Below are positions 1-8,259 of a DNA stretch of 64,000 bases, in pieces. This DNA comes from JAKVBK01 sp022447275. Its GTDB lineage: Bacteria > Pseudomonadota > Alphaproteobacteria > Rhodobacterales > Rhodobacteraceae. The notes beneath the pieces are model-generated. The model saw only the letters and a list, made by a program, of their open reading frames with translations. It ran no database searches and was not told where the DNA came from. The translations under genes were made by a program, and so were the position numbers. Within the stretch, counting starts at the first letter, position 1. Each line of letters starts with the position of its first letter. Where the stretch lies: positions 2,542,001-2,606,000 of the forward strand of contig CP138932.1 in NCBI GenBank assembly GCA_047125605.1, in the 5' to 3' direction.

Positions 1-1301
1 CCGTCTATGGCGAGATTGCGGCGCAGTTGCAGGATACGCCGCCCGAAACCGGCGAAGACATGTCGGTGATTCTGGAGGATTTCGAGCAGATCGTGATGCC
101 CGGCATGACCCATTGGCAGCATCCCCGCTTCTTTGCCTACTTCTCTGCCAATGCAGCACCGCCCTCCATTCTGGCCGAGCAGTTGGTCAATACGGTCGCC
201 GCGCAGTGCATGCTGTGGCAGACATCGCCCGCTGCCACCGAGGTGGAAGGGGTGATGGTGGACTGGCTGCGCCAGGCTCTGGGCCTTGCCGAAGGCTATA
301 CCGGTGTCATTCAGGACAGCGCTTCGTCAGCCACCCTCTCTGCCGTGCTGACAATGCGGGAACGGGCCACGGGCTTTACCGGAAACCGCGAGGGGCTTTC
401 AACCAAAGGGCAGCTGCGGATTTATTGCTCTGAAGGGGTGCATTCCTCGATTGACCGCGCCTGCTGGGTGGCAGGCATCGGGCAGGACAATCTGGTGAAA
501 CTGCCCACCGCCGGGCTACGTCACGCCATGGATACTGACGCGCTTGAGGCCGCGATTGAGGCCGATCTCGCCGCGGGCCACGTGCCTGCGGGGATCATCG
601 CAATCACGGGCGGTACCGGCGTAGGGGCCAGCGACAGCCTCGCCCCAGTTTTGGCGATTGCAAAGGCCCATGACCTCTACACCCATCTGGACGCGGCATG
701 GGCGGGCGCCGCCATGATCTGCCCAGAGATTCGCGAAGACTTCTGGGCGGGCGTCGATGGCTATGACAGCATCGTCTTTAATCCGCACAAGTGGATGGGG
801 GCCCAGTTCGACTGTTCGATCCAGTTCCTGCGGGACCCGACCGCCCAACTCAACACTCTCAAGATCGAGCCGGAATACCTGAAAACATCCGGCAATGCGG
901 TGGTGAATTACTCGGAATGGACGATCCCGCTGGGCCGTCGCTTCCGGGCGCTCAAGATCTGGTTCCTGCTGCGCTCCTACGGCCTTGAGGCGCTGCGCGC
1001 GCGGATCCGCAATCACGTGGCCTGGTCTGAGGCTCTGTGCGAGCAACTGCGCGTCCTCGACGGGTTCGAAATCACCTCGGAGCCGATCCTCAGCTTGTTC
1101 TCGTTTCGCTGTCCCGGCGATGACGCCACCCAACAGCGACTGGTCGATGCGCTCAATGATGATGGCCGGATCTACCTGACCCAAGGGGCGCTCGATGGCC
1201 GCAAGGTCATCCGCTTTCAGGTTGGGCAATTCGATACCACGCAGGAAGACGTGCTGGGCGCATGTGACGTGATCCGCGACGTCTGGGAAGGGCTGGAATG
1301 A
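1..1301 (+). CDS. PLP-dependent amino acid decarboxylase (aromatic-L-amino-acid decarboxylase type), 5'-truncated by window edge
   Basis: The reading frame is open to the left edge (first whole codon at 3), so the gene starts upstream; about 432 of the usual 470-490 residues of this group II decarboxylase family are visible. The PLP-binding lysine is in the NPHKW motif (visible residue 263, codon 789-791), and the THLDAAWAG stretch before it carries the Asp that contacts the pyridine nitrogen. The family removes CO2 from tyrosine, DOPA, phenylalanine, tryptophan or related amino acids in the cytoplasm. The stop overlaps the next start by 4 bases (ATGA), so it is coupled to two ring-cleavage-pathway genes. 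This suggests the amine feeds an aromatic-acid route (inference). The exact substrate cannot be read from the sequence. Confidence 0.85.
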   Translation, partial: VYGEIAAQLQDTPPETGEDMSVILEDFEQIVMPGMTHWQHPRFFAYFSANAAPPSILAEQLVNTVAAQCMLWQTSPAATEVEGVMVDWLRQALGLAEGYTGVIQDSASSATLSAVLTMRERATGFTGNREGLSTKGQLRIYCSEGVHSSIDRACWVAGIGQDNLVKLPTAGLRHAMDTDALEAAIEADLAAGHVPAGIIAITGGTGVGASDSLAPVLAIAKAHDLYTHLDAAWAGAAMICPEIREDFWAGVDGYDSIVFNPHKWMGAQFDCSIQFLRDPTAQLNTLKIEPEYLKTSGNAVVNYSEWTIPLGRRFRALKIWFLLRSYGLEALRARIRNHVAWSEALCEQLRVLDGFEITSEPILSLFSFRCPGDDATQQRLVDALNDDGRIYLTQGALDGRKVIRFQVGQFDTTQEDVLGACDVIRDVWEGLE

Positions 1302-2152
1302 AGTTCGCAACCTTTACCAGCGCAGGGCGTCAGCACTATGGGGCCGTCACAGCGGAGGGCATGATCGCGCTCGACGGCGAGGTACCAGACTGGCCCACGC
1401 TGTGGGATGCGGTGCGGGCCGGTGGGCTTGGGCGGCTCGAACAGGCGGCACAGGGGCGCGCGCCCACCCACAGGGATTATGCCTTTGACATGGTGCTGCC
1501 CGGCCTGCGCCGCATCCTGTGCGTCGGCGTCAACTTTCCCAACCGCAACGCCGAATACAAAGACGGCAGCGCGCAGCCGCCGCACATGTCGCTTTTCCCG
1601 CGTTTCGCCAGCGGCTTTACCGGGCATGACCAGCCCCTGATCCGGCCCCCTGAAAGCCACCAGCTGGATTACGAAGGCGAGGTTGCGATTGTCATTGGCA
1701 AAGGGGGGCGGCGTATCCCGCAAGCGCAGGCCTATGAACACATCGCGGCGCTGACAATCTGCAACGAGGGCACGATCCGCGATTGGGTCCGTCATGCAAA
1801 GTTCAACGTAACCCAGGGCAAGAACTGGGACAAATCTGGCGCGTTGGGGCCTTGGTTGGTGCCGTTCAAGCAAGCTCAACAGCTGGATGGAGCGCGCATC
1901 GTCACCCGCGTCAATGGCGAGGTCCGGCAGGACGACACATTGAGCAGGATGCTGTTCCCAATCCGCCAGCAGATCGAATACATCTCCACATTCATGGCGC
2001 TGGAGCCCGGTGATGTGATCGTGACGGGCACGCCAACCGGCGCAGGCGCCCGCTTCGACCCACCCCGGTTTCTGGCCCCGGGCGATGTGGTTGAGGTGGA
2101 GGTGACGGGCATCGGCACGCTGCGCAATCCCGTCGCGGATGAAACTCCATGA
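1298..2152 (+). CDS. Fumarylacetoacetate hydrolase (FAH) family protein, HpaG/HpcE-like isomerase-decarboxylase or hydrolase
   Basis: This 284-residue protein has the FAH fold. The N-terminal lid domain is followed by GVNFPNR at about residue 68, the metal-ligand segment DYEGEVAIV, the KNWDKSGALGPW stretch and the C-terminal GTPTGAGA/LAPGDVVEVEVTGIG signature. Family members bind Mg2+ and act on beta-diketo or oxepin/hydroxymuconate-like acids downstream of ring cleavage. It overlaps both neighbours by 4 bases and lies directly before a HpaH-type hydratase. That order fits 5-carboxymethyl-2-hydroxymuconate isomerisation and 5-oxopent-3-ene-1,2,5-tricarboxylate decarboxylation in homoprotocatechuate degradation. 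FAH proteins are functionally diverse, so the precise reaction is an inference. Confidence 0.82.
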   Translation: MKFATFTSAGRQHYGAVTAEGMIALDGEVPDWPTLWDAVRAGGLGRLEQAAQGRAPTHRDYAFDMVLPGLRRILCVGVNFPNRNAEYKDGSAQPPHMSLFPRFASGFTGHDQPLIRPPESHQLDYEGEVAIVIGKGGRRIPQAQAYEHIAALTICNEGTIRDWVRHAKFNVTQGKNWDKSGALGPWLVPFKQAQQLDGARIVTRVNGEVRQDDTLSRMLFPIRQQIEYISTFMALEPGDVIVTGTPTGAGARFDPPRFLAPGDVVEVEVTGIGTLRNPVADETP

Positions 2153-2949
2153 CCCCGCAGGACCACGCCGCTGCCGCCCAGGCCTTGCTGGACGCCGAAG
2201 AAACCGGCATGCAGATCGGACTCCTCTCGCTGGACTACCCCGACATGGGCATGGATGATGCCTATGCCATCCAAATGGCCATTCTTGCCGCCAAGAAAGC
2301 TGCCGGGCGCAGCATTATCGGGTGGAAAATCGGGCTGACCTCGCAGGCGATGCAAAGCGCTCTTGGCATCGACATCCCTGACAGTGGGATCCTCTTTGAC
2401 GACATGCTGTTTGCGCAGGGCGCAACCGTGCCTCCGGGCCGCTTTATCCAACCCCGGGTCGAGGCAGAGATCGCCTTTGTGACCAAAGCGCCTCTGGGTG
2501 GGGCAGACATCACCCGCGAGACAGTCATCGCGGCAACGGACTATGTCGCCCCTGCGATCGAGATCCTTGACACGCGCATCCAGCGTCAGGACGCGGCCAC
2601 GGGCCGGACACGCAGCGTGTTCGACACGATCAGCGACAACGCCGCCAATGCCGGGATCGTTCTGGGCACCGACCGACACCCCATCGATGCGGTTGACCTG
2701 CGCTGGGTTGGCGCGATCACATCACGCAATGGCGCTGTTGAGGAAACAGGTCTGGGCGCCGGTGTTTTGAACGATCCCATAGAAAGTGTCGTCTGGCTGG
2801 CGCGGCGCATGGCCAGCTACGGGCAGAGCATTGCACCCGGGCAGATCATCCTGTCGGGCAGTTTTATCCGGCCCGTCGAATGCCCGCCAGACAGCACGAT
2901 CACGGCAGATTTCGGAGGCTTTGGCCGGGTGGACGTGGCCTTTGCCTGA
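2149..2949 (+). CDS. hpaH: 2-oxo-hept-4-ene-1,7-dioate hydratase (HpaH/HpcG-like)
   Basis: This 266-residue protein is close to the usual length of HpaH/MhpD-type hydratases. Recognisable segments are GWKIGLTSQAMQ, DSGILFDDML, the acidic metal site in PRVEAEIAFV, and YVAPAIEILDTRI. The family adds water to 2-hydroxy-alkadienoates formed after meta ring cleavage, using a divalent metal. The start ATG overlaps the FAH stop (ATGA). It ends the short operon, 33 bases before a bidirectional terminator. Ring-cleavage dioxygenase, semialdehyde dehydrogenase and aldolase genes for a full homoprotocatechuate route are not in this window and may lie upstream. Confidence 0.82.
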   Translation: MTPQDHAAAAQALLDAEETGMQIGLLSLDYPDMGMDDAYAIQMAILAAKKAAGRSIIGWKIGLTSQAMQSALGIDIPDSGILFDDMLFAQGATVPPGRFIQPRVEAEIAFVTKAPLGGADITRETVIAATDYVAPAIEILDTRIQRQDAATGRTRSVFDTISDNAANAGIVLGTDRHPIDAVDLRWVGAITSRNGAVEETGLGAGVLNDPIESVVWLARRMASYGQSIAPGQIILSGSFIRPVECPPDSTITADFGGFGRVDVAFA

Positions 2950-2981
2950 GGCTTGAGCGCCGCGCGCGCCCTCCAAAATGC

Positions 2982-3019
2982 AAAAGCGCCCGCCGTCTCG
3001 AACACGGCGGGCGCTTTTT
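2982..3019. terminator. Bidirectional Rho-independent terminator
   Basis: A near-perfect GC-rich hairpin has arms AAAGCGCCCGCCGT and ACGGCGGGCGCTTT around a 7-base loop, with A-runs and T-runs on both sides. It sits between the convergent ends of the hydratase operon (+) and the cytochrome b561 gene (-) and can serve both. Confidence 0.85.
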
Positions 3020-3032
3020 CTTATGTGCAAGC

Positions 3033-3548
3033 TCAACTGCGCACGGCTTTGAAAATCCACGTGCCTGTCATGCTCTCCAGCACGCCATCGCGGCGGATCA
3101 ATTTGTGCCACAGGGCACCGGCGATATGGGCCAGCAACAGCAGAGGCAACGCTACCAGAGCAATCTCATGGGCCCCCAGCATGGCTGCAAGAAACAGCCC
3201 GCCCAAGACCGGCACCGAATATCCCAGCGCGATGCCAAGGCCCGAGAGCACGATCGCAAACACCCCGGCATACAGCCCCGCATGCACGAGGCCCGAGGCC
3301 TTCTGCTCCCAGCGCGGCGCATCTTCCGGCAAGCGGGTGCTTCCGGCGATTGCTTTCGTCCACAGCAGCCTGACGAGGAACAATCCCCCAAGGATCAGCG
3401 CGAAGGTGACCTCAAACTGCAACAAAGCCGGGTCTGCCAGCTGGTTCACGTTGTCGAGCCCTTTGAGATAGCCGAAGCCAAGCAGGGCGGCCGAAACCCA
3501 GTGGATCCCTTTGGTGACAAACCCGTGTCGCTGTGCCTGAACTGCCAT
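3033..3548 (-). CDS. Cytochrome b561-family membrane protein
   Basis: This 171-residue protein has four hydrophobic segments and the histidines expected for a di-haem b561 protein: TKGIHWVSAALL near the N-terminus, LVHAGLYAGV in the third helix, and LLAHIAGALWHKLIRRDG before the C-terminal DGVLESMTG. That ending is characteristic of bacterial YodB/YceJ-like cytochromes. Members carry electrons through the inner membrane, usually between quinol and periplasmic or superoxide partners. The next gene upstream on the same strand is a small membrane protein 29 bases away, so the two may be co-transcribed. The partner and role are not known. Confidence 0.85.
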   Translation of the reverse strand: MAVQAQRHGFVTKGIHWVSAALLGFGYLKGLDNVNQLADPALLQFEVTFALILGGLFLVRLLWTKAIAGSTRLPEDAPRWEQKASGLVHAGLYAGVFAIVLSGLGIALGYSVPVLGGLFLAAMLGAHEIALVALPLLLLAHIAGALWHKLIRRDGVLESMTGTWIFKAVRS

Positions 3549-3577
3549 TGTCGCGCTCCCTTATGCTGAAATCCGGA

Positions 3578-3826
3578 TCAGGCCGCCACCTCTTGGGCAT
3601 CGGCTACAGTGTCCTCGAAGCGCGCATCGGCCTCTTCAGACTCAGAAGCACTGTCCTCGTTCAAACTGATGAAGGGAGCGACAAGCGCAGCAATGGCGGC
3701 CATCGCCAAACCCAGCATGGATACAAAGGCCAGAACAGACAGGCCAAACAAGGCCATCAGGCCTCCGGCACCCACCAGAAGGATGCCGGCTGCAGATGCG
3801 GTGACTTTGTTCATGAAGGCTTTCAT
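3578..3826 (-). CDS. Small membrane protein of unknown function (82 aa)
   Basis: I do not recognise a family. The start at 3826 is chosen because an AAGGAGA ribosome-binding site lies 7-9 bases upstream; a longer frame to 3859 would place that site inside the gene. The protein has a basic N-terminus (MKAFMNKV), one long or two short hydrophobic segments rich in Ala, Gly, Leu and Met (about residues 8-50), and a strongly acidic C-terminal tail (EDSASESEEADARFED). It precedes the cytochrome b561 gene by 29 bases on the same strand and could be an accessory protein, although no sequence motif shows this. Confidence 0.6.
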   Translation of the reverse strand: MKAFMNKVTASAAGILLVGAGGLMALFGLSVLAFVSMLGLAMAAIAALVAPFISLNEDSASESEEADARFEDTVADAQEVAA

Positions 3827-4089
3827 CGGTTGGTTCTCCTTTTCCTCATTCCGTTTCATGAGATGAAGATGTGCGAGGAGGTTTACCGGCGCCTGTCGCG
3901 AAATTTACAGTTTTGTAAGGTTCGCTGCGCAGGCGCCAATCATGCGACCTCCGGAGCAGACTCCGACCGGCAGCGCAGACCTATATGATTGTATTAATTG
4001 CAAAAACATCCAGACAAGCACAATGCAAGAGGGCGCAGCAATTCTAGCCATTTTCTGAAATTATATGTGGGCGGATCGGCTCAGCGGTG

Positions 4090-5223
4090 TCAGTCGCAAG
4101 AAACCCAAGCGCCCTGTGCACCCGCAGACTCAAGACAGGCCGCAATGAAACGCATGCCCGCCAGCCCGTCTTGCACATTGGGAAGGATGCAGTGCTCAGG
4201 CAAAGGGGCACCGTCATCACTATGGCGGATCAGATGCGCCGCGTCGCTGTAAAGCGTGGCAAAGCCCTCAAGATACCCTTCCGGATGGCCGGGCGGGGTG
4301 CGCGTCGCATGGGCGGCGGCCTCCCAACTGCCCGCCCCGCCGCGCGTCATGGTCTGGGTGGGTTCGCCAAAGCGCGTAAACTGCATCTGGTTGGGATCTT
4401 CCTGCTGCCACACGATGCTGGCCGTCGACCCATACACCCGAAGCCGCAGCGCGTTCTCCTGCCCGACCGCAACCTGGCTGGCCCACAACGCGCCTTTTGC
4501 GCCGCCAGCGTAGCGCAACATCACCATGGCGTTGTCATCCACGCGTCGGCCCGGCACGAAGGAATCCAGCTCGGCTGAAAGCTGCGTTGCCGTGAGCGAT
4601 GTGACAAAGCCGGCCAGATGGAACGCATGGGTCCCAATATCGCCGATGGCGCCCCCGGCCCCAGACTTGGCCGGGTCCGTCCGCCAATCGGCCTGTTTGT
4701 TGGATGTCTCTTCGGTCAACCAATCCTGAGCGTATTCCACCTGAACCATCCGGATGTCACCCAGCAAACCGGCGCGCACCATCTCTCGCGCCTGCCGGAT
4801 AAGGGGATATCCCGAGTAGTTATGGGTCAGGATGAAGTGCCGGTTGGACGCCTGCACCGCTTTGGCGATGGCTGCGCCATCTTCCGGTGTAGATGCCAGC
4901 GGCTTGTCACAAATCACGTGAATGCCCGCTTCAAGGAAGGCAATGGCGGGCGCGGCATGCATGTGATTGGGCGTGACGATTGCCACGGCGTCAATGCCGT
5001 CGGGCCGCTCCGCCTCTTTTGCAGCCATATCGCGGTAGGAGCTGTAGATGCGATCTTCGGACAAGCCCAGTTCTAGGCCGGAGGCCCGGGTGCGCTGCGG
5101 ATCCGAAGACAGGGCGCCCGCCACGAGCTCCCATTGGCCATCAAGACGGGCCGCCATGCGGTGCACGCCGCCGATAAAGGCCCCTTGGCCGCCACCCACC
5201 ATTCCCAACCGCAAGCGTCGCAT
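4090..5223 (-). CDS. Gfo/Idh/MocA family NAD(P)-dependent oxidoreductase
   Basis: The protein (377 aa from the ATG) begins with a Rossmann nucleotide-binding motif (GMVGGGQGAFIG). It has the family signature DKP preceded by VICDKPLASTPEDG near residue 107 and a catalytic-region stretch GAIGDIGTHAFHLA. Members oxidise or reduce hydroxyl groups of sugars, inositols and keto-sugars. The start at 5223 overlaps the TGA of the preceding gene (GTGATG; GTG at 5226 is an alternative). It is the last gene of the carbohydrate cluster that includes an ABC importer. It closely resembles the oxidoreductase at 52522-53676 in the inositol region (VTPNHMH/ATPNNTH, NYSGYPLIRQ/NYGYSGYSLVRH), which suggests related substrates. 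Confidence 0.85.
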   Translation of the reverse strand: MRRLRLGMVGGGQGAFIGGVHRMAARLDGQWELVAGALSSDPQRTRASGLELGLSEDRIYSSYRDMAAKEAERPDGIDAVAIVTPNHMHAAPAIAFLEAGIHVICDKPLASTPEDGAAIAKAVQASNRHFILTHNYSGYPLIRQAREMVRAGLLGDIRMVQVEYAQDWLTEETSNKQADWRTDPAKSGAGGAIGDIGTHAFHLAGFVTSLTATQLSAELDSFVPGRRVDDNAMVMLRYAGGAKGALWASQVAVGQENALRLRVYGSTASIVWQQEDPNQMQFTRFGEPTQTMTRGGAGSWEAAAHATRTPPGHPEGYLEGFATLYSDAAHLIRHSDDGAPLPEHCILPNVQDGLAGMRFIAACLESAGAQGAWVSCD

Positions 5224-6281
5224 CACGAAATTCCCAACATCTGGTGCAGCGCCGCGGTATCCGTGTCGCCGCCGGCGAAATCATCAAATGCCTTGCCAGT
5301 CACCTCAATGAGATGGCGGGCAATGAAGGGGGCCCCTTCCGCCGCGCCCTGCTCGGGCGATTTCAGGCAGCATTCCCACTCGAGCACGGCCCAACTGTCG
5401 TAGCCATACTGGGTCAGCTTTGAGAAGATGGCCCCAAAATCCACCTGGCCATCCCCAAGGCTCCGGAAGCGGCCGGCGCGCTGGGTCCAGGGCTGGTAGC
5501 CGGAATAGACGCCCTGACGGCCATCGGGCCGGAACTCGGCATCCTTCACGTGAAAGGCATTGATCCGATCATGATAGAGATCGATGAAGGCCAGATAATC
5601 GAGCTGCTGCAGCAAGAAATGGCTCGGATCGTAGTTGATGCAGGCCGCCTCGTGCCCTTTGACCCGATCGAGGAACATTTCCCACGTGGCCCCATCAAAC
5701 AGATCTTCGCCCGGATGCAGTTCGAAACCGATGCGCACCCCCTGCTCGGAATAGGCATCAAAAATCGGCAGCCAGCGGCGGGCAAGCTCATCGAAGGCCT
5801 CTTCGATCAAGCCCGGAGGGCGCTGCGGCCAGGGGTAGAGATAGGGAAAAGCCAGCGCGCCAGAGAACGACACCGTCTCGCTCAGGCCAAGGCGGCGTGA
5901 GGCAATGGCCGCCATCTTGAGTTGCTCGATAGCCCAGGCCTGACGGGCCTTGGGATTGCCTTTTGCAGCATCCGGGGCAAAGGCATCAAAAGCCGTGTCA
6001 TAGGCAGGGTTCACAGCGATCAACTGGCCCTGAAGATGGGTGGAAAGCTCGGTGATTTCGACACCGGCTGCAGCGCAGATGCCCTTCACCTCATCGCAGT
6101 AATCCTGACTGGAGGCCGCCCGCTCAAGATCAAACAGCCGTCCGTCGAAGGTGGGAATTTGCACGCCCTTATAGCCTAGGCTTGCGGCCCATTCGACGAT
6201 CCCCTGAAGGGAATTGAAAGGCGCTTCATCACCCGCGAACTGCGCGAGAAACAGCGCCGGGCCCTTAATCATTCCTGCCAT
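5223..6281 (-). CDS. Sugar phosphate isomerase/epimerase family protein (xylose-isomerase-like TIM barrel, 352 aa)
   Basis: The sequence follows the AP-endonuclease-2/xylose-isomerase-like barrel: ASLGYKGVQIPTFDGR in beta-1/alpha-1, GVEITELSTHLQGQ, GVRIGFELHPGEDLFDG with the metal-binding Glu and His, INYDPSHFL, INAFHVKDAEF and WAVLEWECCLKSPEQG near the C-terminus. These provide the usual Glu/Asp/His/Glu metal site. At 352 residues it is longer than the 250-300 typical of the family and belongs to a long subtype. A GGAGG site precedes the ATG at 6281. It is coupled to the downstream oxidoreductase by a 1-base overlap, so the pair probably acts on one sugar-derived substrate (inference). Confidence 0.82.
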   Translation of the reverse strand: MAGMIKGPALFLAQFAGDEAPFNSLQGIVEWAASLGYKGVQIPTFDGRLFDLERAASSQDYCDEVKGICAAAGVEITELSTHLQGQLIAVNPAYDTAFDAFAPDAAKGNPKARQAWAIEQLKMAAIASRRLGLSETVSFSGALAFPYLYPWPQRPPGLIEEAFDELARRWLPIFDAYSEQGVRIGFELHPGEDLFDGATWEMFLDRVKGHEAACINYDPSHFLLQQLDYLAFIDLYHDRINAFHVKDAEFRPDGRQGVYSGYQPWTQRAGRFRSLGDGQVDFGAIFSKLTQYGYDSWAVLEWECCLKSPEQGAAEGAPFIARHLIEVTGKAFDDFAGGDTDTAALHQMLGIS

Positions 6282-6302
6282 GACGTCCTCCCTTTCTAAC
6301 GC

Positions 6303-6326
6303 GCGCGCGCCGCTTTTGGCGCGCGC
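6303..6326 (-). terminator. GC-rich hairpin between two oxidoreductase/isomerase gene pairs
   Basis: A perfect 9-bp stem (GCGCGCGCC / GGCGCGCGC) with a GCTTTT loop lies between the stop of the upstream oxidoreductase (6333) and the next start (6281). There is no T-run on the minus strand, so it may stabilise mRNA or cause partial termination rather than act as a full terminator. Confidence 0.45.
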
Positions 6327-6332
6327 TGGCCT

Positions 6333-7469
6333 TTACCGCATCAACATGCGGGCTGCATCCGGCCCGAGGGCCTCAGGACGCGTACAGGTACTGGCTATAT
6401 CGATAAATTTCCGTTCCTCGCCGGAGCGCAGGATCGAAACCATCACATCAACCACATGGGTTGAGAACTCCAACGAGCAGCGGTGCGGCCGGTCATTGAG
6501 GATGGCCTGCGCCATATCCGCAAGGCCCGCGCAACGGTAGTTGGCAACGGGCGTGCCGCGCCCATCCTCACCATTGGGCACCCCAAACGGGTGATCCAAG
6601 CCGGGCGCATTTTCAAAGGCAGCCTTCTGCGTCATGCGCACTTCGCCGCCAAAGAAATTCGGGTCTGGCACATGCAGGGTGCCCGTTTCGCCGTAGAGCT
6701 CCATGTTGGAATGGCCGTGCTGCCAGACATCCCAGCTGGAAATGAAGGTGACTTGTGCGCCCGACTGAAACTGCAGAACAGCATGCGCCGTGGTCGGGGT
6801 TTCCACCTTGATCTTCTCGCCGTTGCGCGGCGCGGATGTGATGGTGCGATACTCAGAGGCCGCGCCAGTCATGGCCACAACGCTTGCCACCGGGCCCAGC
6901 AACTGCACGAGGTTCGAGATGTAGTACGGCCCCAGATCGAGCACCGGACCACCGCCGGGCTTGAAAAAGAAATCCGGATTTGGGTGCCACATCTCCATCC
7001 CAGGAGATTGCACGAAACAGGTGCCAGAGGTGATTTTACCAACTGCGCCAGTGTCCACGAGGTGCCGGGCCAACTGATGCGCACCGCCAAGGAACGTGTC
7101 GGGGGCAGAGCCCACCCGCAGCCCTTTTGCGGCAGCAATCTTGCCCAGTTCAGCACCTTCTTCGAGGCTCAGCACGAAGGGTTTCTCGGAGTAGACATGC
7201 TTGCCGGCCTCCAGCACGGATTTCGACACCTCGAAATGGGCCGCCGGGATCGTCAGGTTGACCACAAGATCGATGTCGTCGGACGACAGCAGCCCTTCGA
7301 CGGTTTCAGCGCGCAGGCCAAACTCATCGGCCCGCGCTTTTGCAGCGGCCGGGTCAAGGTCTGCGCAGGCACGGATTTCGATACCTGCAAACAGCGGGGC
7401 CAGCTTCATGTAGGCGGCAGAGATATTGCCGCAGCCCAAGATGCCGATGCCAAGTGTGTCAGTCATCAT
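6333..7469 (-). CDS. Gfo/Idh/MocA family NAD(P)-dependent oxidoreductase
   Basis: This 378-residue protein starts at the ATG at 7469 (AAGGAG nine bases upstream); the open frame extends further, but that part overlaps the preceding gene. It has a Rossmann motif GIGILGCGNISAAY, the VNLTIPAAHFEV segment, the family signature YSEKPFVLSLEEG (EKP) and VLDLGPYYISNLVQLLG in the C-terminal substrate domain. Reactions in this family are reversible oxidations of a ring hydroxyl with NAD(P). It is 13 bases downstream of a TIM-barrel isomerase gene, so the locus contains two barrel/oxidoreductase pairs. Confidence 0.86.
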   Translation of the reverse strand: MMTDTLGIGILGCGNISAAYMKLAPLFAGIEIRACADLDPAAAKARADEFGLRAETVEGLLSSDDIDLVVNLTIPAAHFEVSKSVLEAGKHVYSEKPFVLSLEEGAELGKIAAAKGLRVGSAPDTFLGGAHQLARHLVDTGAVGKITSGTCFVQSPGMEMWHPNPDFFFKPGGGPVLDLGPYYISNLVQLLGPVASVVAMTGAASEYRTITSAPRNGEKIKVETPTTAHAVLQFQSGAQVTFISSWDVWQHGHSNMELYGETGTLHVPDPNFFGGEVRMTQKAAFENAPGLDHPFGVPNGEDGRGTPVANYRCAGLADMAQAILNDRPHRCSLEFSTHVVDVMVSILRSGEERKFIDIASTCTRPEALGPDAARMLMR

Positions 7470-7482
7470 GAAGAGATGCTCC

Positions 7483-8232
7483 TTAGTAGCTGCGCAGAGC
7501 GGCAATGGAGCGCTCGGCAAAGCGCTGCATGTCAGAGGGGTTGTCATGCTCCATGACGAACAGATCGGTTCCGGCGGCGCGCAAGGCCGCCATCAGCGCC
7601 TTCCAATCCACCGTGCCATGGCCCACATCGGCCCAGCCATCTTCATCGCTGTTCTCACCCTCGGGGGCGATGTCCTTCACATGGGCGGTGCTGATCCGGG
7701 CCGCATGGGCATCGATCCAAGCCTTGGGATCTGCACCACCGCGGATCACCCACGCCACATCCATTTCCCATTCAAGGGAGGGCGCGTGCTCCAGAATGAG
7801 GTCCATGGCGATCTCGCCACCCGGCAGGGGCATGAATTCCCAATGATGGTTGTGCCAGCCAAACCGCAGGCCCGCATCGTTGACCTTTTTGCACGCCTCT
7901 TCGAGACGCTTGGCCAGCGCAATCCAATTGGCGGCGTCAGTGCCGTCGCGCCACATATCCTCGGGCGCCGGGCAGAACAGGCGCGACATGCCGAGGACCT
8001 TGGCGGTTTCAAGGCTGGCGTCGAGATCCTCTTCGAACGCACCCACGGGGAAGAAATGGCCCGAAGGCATCGTCAGCCCGTGCTGGTCAAGCAGGGCCTT
8101 GAAGGCTGCCGGATCTTCATAGACCCCGCCAAAGCCCTCAACCTGAGTGTAGCCCAGAGCCGCAATCTGGGAGATCACGTTTTCCCAAGGGCTGAAGTTG
8201 CGGGCGGAGTAGAGCTGGAAGGAAATATCCAT
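7483..8232 (-). CDS. Sugar phosphate isomerase/epimerase family protein (TIM barrel, 249 aa)
   Basis: The 249-residue protein shows the xylose-isomerase-like barrel pattern: MDISFQLYSARNFS, IAALGYTQVEGFGG, GLRFGWHNHHWEFMPL (metal-site His), LEWEMDVAWVIRGG, ISTAHVKDIAPEG and TDLFVMEHDNPSDMQRFAERSI. Short barrels of this type, found next to a Gfo/Idh/MocA gene and an ABC sugar importer, have been linked to epimerisation, dehydration or bond cleavage of keto-sugars; the chemistry here is not known. An AGGA site lies upstream of the ATG at 8232. It is 27 bases downstream of the importer ATPase gene. Confidence 0.83.
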   Translation of the reverse strand: MDISFQLYSARNFSPWENVISQIAALGYTQVEGFGGVYEDPAAFKALLDQHGLTMPSGHFFPVGAFEEDLDASLETAKVLGMSRLFCPAPEDMWRDGTDAANWIALAKRLEEACKKVNDAGLRFGWHNHHWEFMPLPGGEIAMDLILEHAPSLEWEMDVAWVIRGGADPKAWIDAHAARISTAHVKDIAPEGENSDEDGWADVGHGTVDWKALMAALRAAGTDLFVMEHDNPSDMQRFAERSIAALRSY

Positions 8233-8259
8233 CTTGGGTTTCCTGTTGTCTAGTCGGCT

